Of a stretch of 64,000 nucleotides of DNA, positions 17,601 to 25,197 are shown one piece after another. Source of the DNA: Herpetosiphonaceae bacterium (GTDB lineage: Bacteria; Chloroflexota; Chloroflexia; Chloroflexales; Herpetosiphonaceae); NCBI GenBank assembly GCA_013538855.1, contig JABXJS010000087.1, positions 62,001 to 126,000 of the forward strand. The letters run 5' to 3'. The notes below the pieces were generated by a model. The model had not been told where the DNA came from and did no database searches. It worked only from the letters and a program-made list of their open reading frames with translations. A program made the position numbers and the translations under genes. Numbering within the stretch: position 1 is the stretch's first letter; each line of letters opens with the position of its first letter.

Positions 17601-18822
17601 CGGCAAGCAGCATGGGATTGGTCGGCAGCGCTGTGTCCACATGGAGCAGGGTACGACCACCGGCAGGGCCGCTTTGGGCACAAACTGCGGGATGCACAGT
17701 CAGATCAATGTAGGCGGCGCAGTGCTCTGGTACTGCAGCAACCGCTGGACTAACACAGATGAGACTTGCCTTGAGCGCCGCACCGCGCTGCATAATGGTC
17801 TGCATGAGCAGGCTGAACATAGGCGCTGGCGTTGGATCAGCAATGCAGATAACCAAGTGCTCAATGGCGGATTCTGGCTGAGTTTGACGATCACGCAGCA
17901 GCCGTTCAAGGTGCCTGATCAGCTGAAGCGTGTGCTTGGCGTACTCGTTTGGGCCATCCAAAGGTATGTCGCTGTACGCGAGCAGCCGCGACGATGCGTC
18001 GCCAATTAACGAGCGCGTGTGGGGCAAGAAGCGCAGCCAATCCCAGTGTGCTGTCTGATCCAATGGCCAAAAACCAACAATCCGCACATCATCTGGGCTG
18101 TGATGTGTGACAATATGCCAAATGAGTGCATGCAGCAGCGTGACTGTAGCACCTAGATCACCAACGACGCCAAGTGCTCCTGCGCGACGCAGATCAAAAA
18201 TAAACGGGACCCCTTTGATCGTTCGGTAGCGGCGTACTAGCTTGTGGAGTTGTTGTGAGTAGCGCGAGGTATACTCCGTGCGCGGCAACTTGATCATTGT
18301 GGTGCTAGGATACTCGCTCTGTCCTAGGCGCAGAGCGAGAAAGTCGGCATCTTGGGTGCGCCGCTCCCACAAGCGTGCGTCACTCGTCTTGATCAACTGT
18401 TCCAGCTCCAGCGGGGGCGGATCGTTGACACAGCGCACATTGAACTGTTCTTGCCACAGCAGCTGGAGCTGCTGGTCACACTCGTTGAGCGCGATATTCC
18501 AAGCTGCCAGTGCTGCTGCTTTCGCCCGCCGATAGCTGCGCCGCTGACTGATGATGGTGTAGAGATTTGTTCCTATGCTCACACTGGCCATGCCGATCAT
18601 TGGCACCACCAGTAGCCATCCGCCACCGCGACCACCGCGCAGCCAAGCCATCAGCCCATAGACGAGCAGCATCAACAGCGGCGTTAGCAGCATGCTCCAA
18701 CGCTGCGTCGGTGGTGCTGGCAGCTGTGGCGGTGCTGGCAGTTCGATCTCTGACTGTGGTAGCTTCAGTAGAATTCGTGGCGGACGATCAACTCGCACCA
18801 CCTGAGATGTTGTACGCTCCAT
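14680..18822 (-). CDS. eccC: EccC/EssC-type triple-ATPase of a type VII secretion-like system
   Basis: 1380 residues. The ATG at 18822 follows GAGAGAGG. Two membrane helices lie near residues 43-90. The EccC-specific linker LWERRTQDADFLALRLG and FDLRRAGALGVVGD follow, then three FtsK/SpoIIIE-type ATPase domains. ATPase 1 (Walker A GTTGSGKSELL near residue 494) has a full Walker B, LLIAIDEFDE. ATPase 2 (GGGGVGKTSF near 832) has VVFIDTFVEF, where Glu is Thr. ATPase 3 (GGPSTGKSAL near 1144) has VLAICNIDLLE. A catalytic first domain with weaker C-terminal domains is the known EccC arrangement, where the last domain binds the substrate tail. The family exports WXG100-type helical pairs. No WXG100, EccB, EccE or mycosin gene is visible nearby, so the substrate and pore are elsewhere or different. 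Confidence 0.92.
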   Translation of the reverse strand: MERTTSQVVRVDRPPRILLKLPQSEIELPAPPQLPAPPTQRWSMLLTPLLMLLVYGLMAWLRGGRGGGWLLVVPMIGMASVSIGTNLYTIISQRRSYRRAKAAALAAWNIALNECDQQLQLLWQEQFNVRCVNDPPPLELEQLIKTSDARLWERRTQDADFLALRLGQSEYPSTTMIKLPRTEYTSRYSQQLHKLVRRYRTIKGVPFIFDLRRAGALGVVGDLGATVTLLHALIWHIVTHHSPDDVRIVGFWPLDQTAHWDWLRFLPHTRSLIGDASSRLLAYSDIPLDGPNEYAKHTLQLIRHLERLLRDRQTQPESAIEHLVICIADPTPAPMFSLLMQTIMQRGAALKASLICVSPAVAAVPEHCAAYIDLTVHPAVCAQSGPAGGRTLLHVDTALPTNPMLLAEILGRRSLALGRNGRDLPAVVNLLELLGIDDAQTFDPWVRWRELPPTDDEHPSGLFPVPIGRYGMQPDAIVWLDLNEKREGVHGMIAGTTGSGKSELLTTLLLALAVRHHPDRLNFLLIDFKGGATFRDLQSLPHTAGLVTDLTGSLAERALIAINSELDRRKQQLSQCGVPNIKRYRRLKPTPAPLPNLLIAIDEFDEMARDYPEFIEELIRVAKQGRSLGVHLLFATQTPSNGAIKAGLKTNLSYWIALRVVDPEDSKLMIGSRDAALISNATPGRAYKRVNNTVVAFQSALATMAYRPTSERIDDPFLLFDALGRTISPRQRQRRLSSIRPQARDTVQRSDADLLQEQMASTLPGYAAERYRIWQEPLSADLLLSDVLSNDIDQPAGLQLHIGLIDQPERAQQQPLLLDLATCGSVLVVGGGGVGKTSFMRTSILALAWRYSPQHCHLWLIDALGDGLGFATQQATGALPHLCEALACSDQQRIERLLTELEQTIQLRQEIFAQYGIEDWREYPQASASPLPAIVVFIDTFVEFVEQNTSLLPSISRLLRNGRAYGIYWILTADRMASSVFPADLRNRLGQKIVLRVMSENDSLELLNKPFAARIRADQLGRGFWPSPGRPLEIQIAYPTLRSRSEIRGTAGDSDTALRSDLSSLRWLEVELPNAIQRIQQRWAGAPATARPLRLLANVIDIDWQQWLASYLQPHRFALATEHRSLQPVVFDLTKSPHWLICGGPSTGKSALMTAMLAGVTARSAPSELRLYLFDYRASVLRPFAKLPHTQAYITMSGIGAADDATAEMFCPAVLEQLEAELLELKQAELAGVAPPYRIVLAICNIDLLETSELTQLGRLSRWVVQGRRLGFHVLVSSTDFSAVGSNPMIKMIKHERNVVVLGQQDVNASQLGLGTKSLRWPTSVAATPGRGFWINHGSEQLVQVWHLPRNWVLQIQASAAQSVIGCEPILEDREEVEHA

Positions 18823-18847
18823 CCAATCCTCTCTCGTGTCGCTGAAT

Positions 18848-19507
18848 TCAGCTAACCGTCAGCTGTATGGCAATACGAACACCGCGGCGACCAAGCCGTA
18901 GCTCGCTGTTGTGCATTGATAGCTCGACAACATGGCCAGCCGCGTAGACGCTTCCATTGAGCCACACACGTTGCTTGACATGCAACACCCAGCGTTGGGT
19001 TGCTCGATCTATGGCGATGCGACAGTGTTCCTGCCGAGAGACATAGGTGAGTGGGGTATCAAGCCCCAGTGTTGAGCGCACATTCCATAGCCGCCGCTTG
19101 TATGGGCTGAGCTGCCGCTCGATCCAGCTGCGGTCAATGCTTAATCCACTACGCTCAACATCTATCGGTGCCGCTTGAAATAGCGTTAGACGACAGCGCA
19201 GGTTGGTGCTTGAGCTGCTTGGTGCTAGCCCGAACGGCTGCAGCGTTGGCTCAACCGCTGCGCCTGGCGGCGGCTGCGAACGGAGGTGCAGCAGCGTCCC
19301 TGGCGGTAGGTCCACCTCACCAAGCAGCGCCGTCGGCTCAAGCGTATGCCACACCCCATCCGCAAACCAGCCGACGCTGTAGCACAGCGCTGCATCTGAC
19401 TGCACTGAGCGTACATAGGCGTGCGACCACTCCGCTACCGACTTCCATAGCGGCACAACGAGCGTATCTGTCTGACCTTTCCAGCTCACATGCACCAGCG
19501 TCTGCAC
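18848..19507 (-). CDS. EccD/YukD-like ubiquitin-fold protein with C-terminal FHA-like domain
   Basis: 219 residues if started at the GTG at 19507, which has AGAAGGGGG six bases upstream; an ATG at 19531 is an alternative without a good ribosome site. Residues 1-95 (QTLVHVSWKGQTDTLVVPL ... DLPPGTLLHLR) resemble the beta-grasp domain at the amino end of EccD and in YukD. Residues 150-219 look like a degenerate FHA fold (YVSRQEHCRIAID, WVLHVKQRVWLNG, ELRLGRRG). The protein is soluble: no membrane segment, unlike EccD. It is the first gene of the operon, 25 bases before eccC. The assignment to the type VII family is by pattern and context and is moderately sure. Confidence 0.65.
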   Translation of the reverse strand: MQTLVHVSWKGQTDTLVVPLWKSVAEWSHAYVRSVQSDAALCYSVGWFADGVWHTLEPTALLGEVDLPPGTLLHLRSQPPPGAAVEPTLQPFGLAPSSSSTNLRCRLTLFQAAPIDVERSGLSIDRSWIERQLSPYKRRLWNVRSTLGLDTPLTYVSRQEHCRIAIDRATQRWVLHVKQRVWLNGSVYAAGHVVELSMHNSELRLGRRGVRIAIQLTVS

Positions 19508-19603
19508 GATATTCCCCCTTCTTACACTCATGCGGGTCTTGTACACATCCATGATGCATGCTAGTGGTACTTTTGACCGCGCCGATTTAGGTCTGGATTG
19601 AGC

Positions 19604-19632
19604 TTCACGGTCACGATGGGCTGTGGTATACT
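19604..19632 (+). promoter_or_regulatory. Extended -10 promoter of the TM protein/HAD pair
   Basis: TTCACG at 19604-19609, 17-base spacer, TGG at 19624-19626 and TATACT at 19627-19632. The GTG start lies 38 bases downstream. The same layout (TTCACA, 18, TGG, TATAGT) recurs at 36072. Confidence 0.7.
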
Positions 19633-19669
19633 GGCTGAAATTCGCCCCATAAGACACAAGGAGGCCCCT

Positions 19670-20224
19670 GTGTCAGCCAAACCCGAGACAGTCGAACGCG
19701 TTGATATTGGTCGCGGCTATAAGGTCATGATCATCACATCGTTTGTGGTTAACATCATCCTGATCGCCGTCCTGGTGATTCTTGGCCTACAGTTGTTCAT
19801 TTTGAAAGGTGGCTTGGCTCCGCTCAAACCAACCATCGCCCAGCTAACGAGCACCATCGAGGGGCTGCAAAATGCAACCATCCGCGCCCAGATCCCGCTC
19901 AACGAGCAGTTGCCGATCAAGCTCGATGTGCCGGTAAGCCAAGAAACAATTGTGCGCGTAACCCGCGATGTGCCGCTGTCGGTGCCAGCGAACATCACGC
20001 TGCCAGGGGTTGGCTTTCTCCAAGCACAGGTCGATCTCAACCTGCCCGAGGGGCTTGAGCTACCGGTCTTCCTCAACATGACAATTCCGCTTGAGTCATC
20101 TGTGCCGGTAAGCCTCACGGTGCCTGTGTCAATTCCCCTCAAAGACACTGAGCTAGGCCCACAGTTCCAGAGTCTCGGCGAGCTTGTTCAGCCCCTTGCA
20201 GATCTTGTCAATGGCGAAAACTAA
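19670..20224 (+). CDS. Single-pass membrane protein with periodic Pro/hydrophobic beta repeats (unknown)
   Basis: 184 residues. The GTG at 19670 has AAGGAGG at the right distance. A short polar start is followed by one membrane helix (VMIITSFVVNIILIAVLVILGLQLF). The outside part of about 130 residues has a striking period: IPLNEQLPIKLDVPV, DVPLSVPANITLP, NLPEGLELPV, IPLESSVPVSLTVPV. Alternating hydrophobic residues with a proline about every 4-8 positions suggest one extended beta structure, perhaps an amphipathic sheet lying on the membrane. No family recognised. The stop overlaps the next ORF by 14 bases, so the two are co-translated. Confidence 0.75.
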   Translation: MSAKPETVERVDIGRGYKVMIITSFVVNIILIAVLVILGLQLFILKGGLAPLKPTIAQLTSTIEGLQNATIRAQIPLNEQLPIKLDVPVSQETIVRVTRDVPLSVPANITLPGVGFLQAQVDLNLPEGLELPVFLNMTIPLESSVPVSLTVPVSIPLKDTELGPQFQSLGELVQPLADLVNGEN

Positions 20225-20918
20225 ACTTGTTCTATGGGATATTGATGGGACGTTGATCCGAGGAGCACGCAGCGCGAGTCAGGCTTTTCTGGCCGCGCTG
20301 CGCACTGTTTTTGCGCTTGGCCCCGAGCTAAAAGGCATGTCTTTTGCTGGTAAAACCGACGCACAGATCGCCCGTGAGCTGCTGAGCAATCACGATGTTG
20401 ATAATGGGTTGATCGATGCACGCTTGGATGCGTTTCATATGCTCTATGTGCAGGAGTTTCAGCAGCGCGCAGCCCAACTCCACGCTGAGATTCAGATCCT
20501 GCCCGGTGTGCAAGCGCTGCTGCAGTTGCTCCAGCCCCGCACTGTCCAGGCTCTGCTCACAGGTAATTTCGAGGCCGGCGCACGTCTCAAGCTTGACGCA
20601 GCCGGCCTCAGTCATTTTTTTATGTGGGAGTGTAGCGCATTTGGCTCGGATCACGAGCAGCGTAATCAGCTTGTGCCGATCGCGCTAGAGCGCGCCCGCT
20701 CCCTCGGCTATGCGATATCTCCCGCTAACACGGTTGTTGTTGGCGATACGCCGTTCGATATCGCCTGCGCCCGCGCAGGTGGAGCACGGGCCATCGCCGT
20801 TGCAACCGGCTCCTTCGACCATGCTGCACTCGCACAGGCCGAGCCAGATGCACTGCTTGATAATCTCGCTGATCTGCAGCAAGTTCTCGCTGCCCTAGAG
20901 ATTTCTAGCGCCGACTAA
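20211..20918 (+). CDS. HAD-superfamily phosphatase (phosphoglycolate phosphatase-like)
   Basis: 235 residues. The ATG at 20211 lies inside the end of the preceding gene (ATGGCGAAAACTAA). HAD motifs: I VLWDIDGTLI (nucleophile Asp and acid/base Asp), II LLTGNF, IV VVGDTPFDIACARAGG. A helical cap lies between motif I and II (residues 15-100), as in the Gph/PGP-like subgroup. It hydrolyses a small phosphorylated metabolite in the cytoplasm; the substrate cannot be told from sequence. It converges with, and overlaps by 14 bases, the S8 protease gene on the other strand. No terminator separates them. Confidence 0.9.
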   Translation: MAKTKLVLWDIDGTLIRGARSASQAFLAALRTVFALGPELKGMSFAGKTDAQIARELLSNHDVDNGLIDARLDAFHMLYVQEFQQRAAQLHAEIQILPGVQALLQLLQPRTVQALLTGNFEAGARLKLDAAGLSHFFMWECSAFGSDHEQRNQLVPIALERARSLGYAISPANTVVVGDTPFDIACARAGGARAIAVATGSFDHAALAQAEPDALLDNLADLQQVLAALEISSAD

Positions 20919-23841
20919 CCTGCGGGAGGAACAACCGCGCTGTCGGTGGCCCAACGCTTACGCTCGCTGGCACTTCGACCAGCGGCAGCAGTGGATCATC
21001 TGACTGCAGCCGGATGCGCCCCTGGGCTGGTTCATCACGCCACGCCATATAGCCTAAGCCGCGTAGCGTTGCCTCGATCGTTTGCGTTGCACCTGGCGCA
21101 ACGGTCATAACGGCTGGCTGCACATTCAGCCACTGATCTGCAGCTGCTTGATTCATCAACGTCCAGCGCTGATAGCTCAAGTTGAGCGTCATCGGACCAC
21201 ACGCTAGCCGCTGACCACGCTGGTTGGAGTAGCCAACACCTACGCTCCAGCGCGTTGGCACCCGCCCCATATCACCGTACAAGTACTCGATGCGCCCATC
21301 AGCATGGAACACGATCTGAAATGTGTAGGTTGGATCGGATGGCGCAGGGCTTTCACGCCAGAGCGGCACCTGCTCATAGCTCACCACAAAGGTGGCTGAG
21401 TCCACCTGACCTGCACGCACTGCGCCACCTTGGCTCGGATCCAGGTCAGCCCAGAAGGGTGCAAAGGTGCTCGCCGGTACACCACCGCCTGGCAAGCAGT
21501 AGGCCCCTGGCAGTGCCGATTTCTGATAGCGCGTGCTGACCCATCCATTCGAGCTAACATAGATCTGATCGGCCCATCCGCCAAACATCGGTACATCAAA
21601 GCCAAGCTCAAGACTCTGCGTATAGACGAGATCGTCGCTCAGCGAGAGTGGTGTCATACTGCTCAAATCGTAGAGCGTTGGCGTCAGTGCACTTGTTTCC
21701 ACGCTCCACTCATCAGACGGCACATCGATGATGACATTCAGGGGCTGAGTTCCCCGGTTCTCAACAGCAAAGGTCGTTGTAGCACTCGCGCCAAATGCAA
21801 GTGTGTCACTGATCAGCGGCGCAGTGAGCCGTAGCTCCGGCGCATCGCGTACAAGCGCAAGCGCCAATGTGTCTGTATCAGGGACATTAAAATTGATTGT
21901 CTGCGAAATATAGCCTGTGCTCAGCACATTGAAGCTATATGCGCCTGCTAGCAGATTGACCAGAAAACCGCCGCTGTAGTCTGATGTGATCTTCGGGCCA
22001 TTGAGGAGCTGGAGATGCCCATAGATCGGCTGGTGTGTGCGCGCATCCGTCAGCCGACCTTGCAGCATAAATGCATCTGGGTTATCGGTTACAGTAAACG
22101 TTACGTCAATTGACTGCAATACATCGGCCCGCCGAACGAGCACACGTGCACTGTAGGTGCCGGACTCAGTCACCTGGCGCGCATCGAGCGTGATCGGCAG
22201 CGTCACTTGTGCGTTTGCCGGTAAGTTGAATGTCTGCGGCACAATCAACCAAGGCACGTCTACCTTGGCCTCTTGCAGTGCGGCGTAGGCATCGACACGC
22301 CCCCAGCCATAGACGCTGTTCGGGCGCAGATTCGGCACGCTGTCACACTGATCGGAGTACAGGCCGACACTGGTGCCATGAAGAATTTGGTTGGTCTGCT
22401 CCAAATTCCCGATCAAGGTTGGATTCGCCGACCACAGCAATGCCACTAAGCCGGCCACGTGCGGAGCAGCCATCGATGTGCCGTTGAGCGACAGCATGCC
22501 GCCGCCTGGCCAGCTGGATTCGACATTGACACCAGGCGCGCTCACATCTGGCTTGATACGGCCATCAACGGTTGGGCCACGTGATGAAAAAGAGGCGGCC
22601 AAATCATTGCTGTCTGTCGCTGCAACACTCACCGTTTCACTGTAGTCGCCAGGCGACTGGGTGGTGCCGCAGCCGAACGCACCTCGATTGCCTGCGGCAA
22701 AAACAGAGAGAATCCCTGCCGCGTTCCACGCCTGAACATAGCCCTGATACCACGGGTTATTTGTCTCACCAGCCCATGAATTGTTGATAATATGTGGCCG
22801 TAGATCAGGGCGCGGCTCGCTCCCATCACGGCGCGTCGGGGCCAGCATCCACTGCGCGCTAGCAATTAGATCAGCGTCATCACACAGATGGCTAGCACAG
22901 CCGCGCGCGGCGATCCACTTGGCATCAGGGGCCACGCCGATCGTCGAATATGGCCCAGCCGCACCGCCGATCATCGTGCCCATGGTGTGCGTGCCATGGC
23001 CGTCAGGGTCGGTGGCGACAGCATAGGGCGAGCTCGTCGGATCATACCAGTTGTAGTCATGGTCGATGACGGTCGGACTCCAGCCACGGTAGTTCTGCAA
23101 GAGGGCCGTGTGGCTATACTCAACGCCAGTGTCAATATTGGCAATCACGATGCCTTGCCCACGAATACCCCACTCCTGCCATACCCGTGGAGCTTGGATC
23201 TTATTCAAACCCCATGGCGCGCTTGTTGGCAGTAGCTGCGCTGCTGTGGCTATCTGCGGTGTATCAAGGATGTGCTGCGTGTTGGCCATGACTGCGCCCA
23301 CATCAGCGCGGCTCGCCAGCACACGTGCAAGCGCCAGATCACCGCGCACTGTTACCGCGTTGATAACCCAGAAGGCGTGCGGCTCATAGCCCGCTTCGCG
23401 TAGCGACAGCAGCAGCTGCGCCTGTGAGCGTGCCGCATGCGCGCGCAGTGTTTTGACCACCGCCTCGCCGCGCTGATTCCAATCCTCAATCAAAGCCGCA
23501 GGCCGTAGATTCGCTTGATCCTTGAGAAAAACAATCATTGTGCTTTGGCCATTGGGGGCAGCAGCGAAGTCGCGCAGAAGCTGAGGGTCAATTTCATCAG
23601 GGAAGACAGGCACCGGAACACGCAGTGGCGAAGTATCGACGTCGCCTTTGGCTCCAAGCGGCCAAGACTCAAACAGTTGGGCCTGCGTGGCAGGCTGACC
23701 AGTATTATCCAGCGTGAGCGTTGCGGTTGTCGTTGTACCAAGGAGGGTGGAGGCAGCAATACCAGACGGGAGCTGAGCCGCGCGCACTGGTGGAACGATC
23801 AGAGCGAGCACCAACAGCCAAAGAATAGACCAGCGAATCAT
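20905..23841 (-). CDS. Secreted S8 (subtilisin-like) serine protease, multidomain
   Basis: 978 residues. GAGGTGA precedes the ATG. Signal peptide residues 1-21; I9-type propeptide to about 190 (MIVFLKDQANLRPAAL). Catalytic domain with Asp237 (IANIDTGVEYSH), His282 (DPDGHGTHTMG), oxyanion Asn in NNSWAGE and Ser456 (LNGTSMAAPHVAG), so the triad is intact. Beta domains follow: a carboxypeptidase-regulatory-like domain (MLQGRLTDARTHQPIYG ... GGFLVNLLAGAYSF) and a region with an FGASATTTFAVENRG domain. The last residues are ARLFLPQVSRR, the same aromatic-LP-x-V ending as the repeat protein at 1-2744. It works outside the cell in protein degradation or processing. It follows the 444-aa gene by 8 bases. 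Confidence 0.95.
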   Translation of the reverse strand: MIRWSILWLLVLALIVPPVRAAQLPSGIAASTLLGTTTTATLTLDNTGQPATQAQLFESWPLGAKGDVDTSPLRVPVPVFPDEIDPQLLRDFAAAPNGQSTMIVFLKDQANLRPAALIEDWNQRGEAVVKTLRAHAARSQAQLLLSLREAGYEPHAFWVINAVTVRGDLALARVLASRADVGAVMANTQHILDTPQIATAAQLLPTSAPWGLNKIQAPRVWQEWGIRGQGIVIANIDTGVEYSHTALLQNYRGWSPTVIDHDYNWYDPTSSPYAVATDPDGHGTHTMGTMIGGAAGPYSTIGVAPDAKWIAARGCASHLCDDADLIASAQWMLAPTRRDGSEPRPDLRPHIINNSWAGETNNPWYQGYVQAWNAAGILSVFAAGNRGAFGCGTTQSPGDYSETVSVAATDSNDLAASFSSRGPTVDGRIKPDVSAPGVNVESSWPGGGMLSLNGTSMAAPHVAGLVALLWSANPTLIGNLEQTNQILHGTSVGLYSDQCDSVPNLRPNSVYGWGRVDAYAALQEAKVDVPWLIVPQTFNLPANAQVTLPITLDARQVTESGTYSARVLVRRADVLQSIDVTFTVTDNPDAFMLQGRLTDARTHQPIYGHLQLLNGPKITSDYSGGFLVNLLAGAYSFNVLSTGYISQTINFNVPDTDTLALALVRDAPELRLTAPLISDTLAFGASATTTFAVENRGTQPLNVIIDVPSDEWSVETSALTPTLYDLSSMTPLSLSDDLVYTQSLELGFDVPMFGGWADQIYVSSNGWVSTRYQKSALPGAYCLPGGGVPASTFAPFWADLDPSQGGAVRAGQVDSATFVVSYEQVPLWRESPAPSDPTYTFQIVFHADGRIEYLYGDMGRVPTRWSVGVGYSNQRGQRLACGPMTLNLSYQRWTLMNQAAADQWLNVQPAVMTVAPGATQTIEATLRGLGYMAWRDEPAQGRIRLQSDDPLLPLVEVPASVSVGPPTARLFLPQVSRR

Positions 23842-23849
23842 GGCTCACC

Positions 23850-25184
23850 TCAACTGGTTTCGTCATTGGGCAGCCATGCGTTGCCGCGATTGAACGTCTG
23901 ATTATAGAACCAGTCGCTCGCAACAGCGTACGCTGCATCCGGTAAAAACATCACATACTCTTTGAGCGGCGTAAGATCATGCTTCAGCAGCCACTCAATC
24001 CGCTTGCGCTTCACCGCACCATCAGGAACACCTGTCGCCGCATGCTGTAGCTCGATCAAATTACCGCTATGCTGGGCGAGCGCCGCAAGCATAAGCCACA
24101 GATCATTGAATGTGTATGTGATCAGCTGGCGACCTTCTTCAACCTGGAACACTGGCTCACCGCCAAGCGGATCAGGCCGGGGGATGAGGCTCAACTTATG
24201 CTTCGGCTGGGTCAGCTCATGGACCGCTGCCTTGACCCGTATCGCTGTCGCCGCACGCACAATGCCCTGATCACTCAGATAGGCGTACAGGCCAGCCAGC
24301 GTATGCAGGAGATGCTGCCGCGACGCCAGATCAACATACTCAGCGATCATATCATCGAGGAACTCGTTGGCTAGCTCGCTGATTTGATAGTCGGCGAGGT
24401 GATCAAGGCGCTCCAAATCGTCGCTGATCTCATCGAAGTACCACAGCAGCAGCTCGATATCGGACCAAGCCTGCGCCACTGCACCAGGATTTTCCGCCGC
24501 TAGGCGCGTTAGATAGCCGTGGACATGGCGTGCGCTCACCAGGAGCTGTGCACTCTCCTCGGCATAGTAGTCATCAACATCGGCCAGCACCTGCGCCAGA
24601 TCGGTGCCGCTCACCGCCGAGTCCAGATCGACGGCCTCCTCTAAGGCCAGAATCTTCTCCAGGGCCTCGCGCAGCTCACGCGGAATAACGGCGACCTTGC
24701 ACAGCTCACCGTTGAGGTCGGTCGTCCCAACGACAAGCAAACCATGCAGGCGCGCTTGGCCAATCGGTGACTGCGGTGGCTCTTGCTCCCAATCCCAGCC
24801 ATCGCTATGATCATCGCCGAAGGTGCGCAGCAGGCTGGCGTAAGGCACCCATCCGCCACGATCAAGCACAGTTTTGACGATGCGTCGCACCAGCGTCGGC
24901 AAGCGCTCGACAATGTGCGACAAACTAAATGGATCAGTTAAGGCACGGGCGATCTCTACAACCCGCTGTTTCTTGGTGCGCTCATCGATGCCCAGGACTT
25001 TGGCCATACCGCCAACCCAAAGCGCCGGCTGCTTGTTCAAAGCCCCGGAGATGCTGGTGCGTAGGCTAATTGGTCGATCTTCCTGCTGCAAACGCCAGTT
25101 GCGGGTTAGCGAGCGGGATAGCTCGGTCGGGTCGAGCAACATTGAAAGGTCTAGCTCAAAATCGTCCTGGTTATACGGGTTCAT
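23850..25184 (-). CDS. Conserved-looking cytoplasmic protein of unknown function
   Basis: 444 residues with no signal peptide or membrane helix. It is mostly helical, acidic, and rich in Leu and Asp/Glu. Residues 85-170 (LPTLVRRIVKTVLDRGGWV ... QARLHGLLVVG) have the look of a winged-helix segment like those in helicase-associated proteins, but the match is by eye only. The rest (YYAEESAQLLVSARHVHGYL, HLADYQISELANEFLDDMI) is helical repeats. It lies 13 bases after the S41 protease and 8 before the S8 protease, so it is co-transcribed with them. The amino end MNPYNQDDFELDLSMLLDP has an acidic linear-motif character. I do not assign a function. Confidence 0.75.
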   Translation of the reverse strand: MNPYNQDDFELDLSMLLDPTELSRSLTRNWRLQQEDRPISLRTSISGALNKQPALWVGGMAKVLGIDERTKKQRVVEIARALTDPFSLSHIVERLPTLVRRIVKTVLDRGGWVPYASLLRTFGDDHSDGWDWEQEPPQSPIGQARLHGLLVVGTTDLNGELCKVAVIPRELREALEKILALEEAVDLDSAVSGTDLAQVLADVDDYYAEESAQLLVSARHVHGYLTRLAAENPGAVAQAWSDIELLLWYFDEISDDLERLDHLADYQISELANEFLDDMIAEYVDLASRQHLLHTLAGLYAYLSDQGIVRAATAIRVKAAVHELTQPKHKLSLIPRPDPLGGEPVFQVEEGRQLITYTFNDLWLMLAALAQHSGNLIELQHAATGVPDGAVKRKRIEWLLKHDLTPLKEYVMFLPDAAYAVASDWFYNQTFNRGNAWLPNDETS

Positions 25185-25197
25185 CAGCGCTGCCTCG

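Noticed and set aside
20905-23841. S8 protease as a mycosin (MycP) of the secretion system
   Set aside because: Not in the operon, on the far side of two plus-strand genes; it lacks the C-terminal membrane helix of mycosins and instead has extra beta domains.
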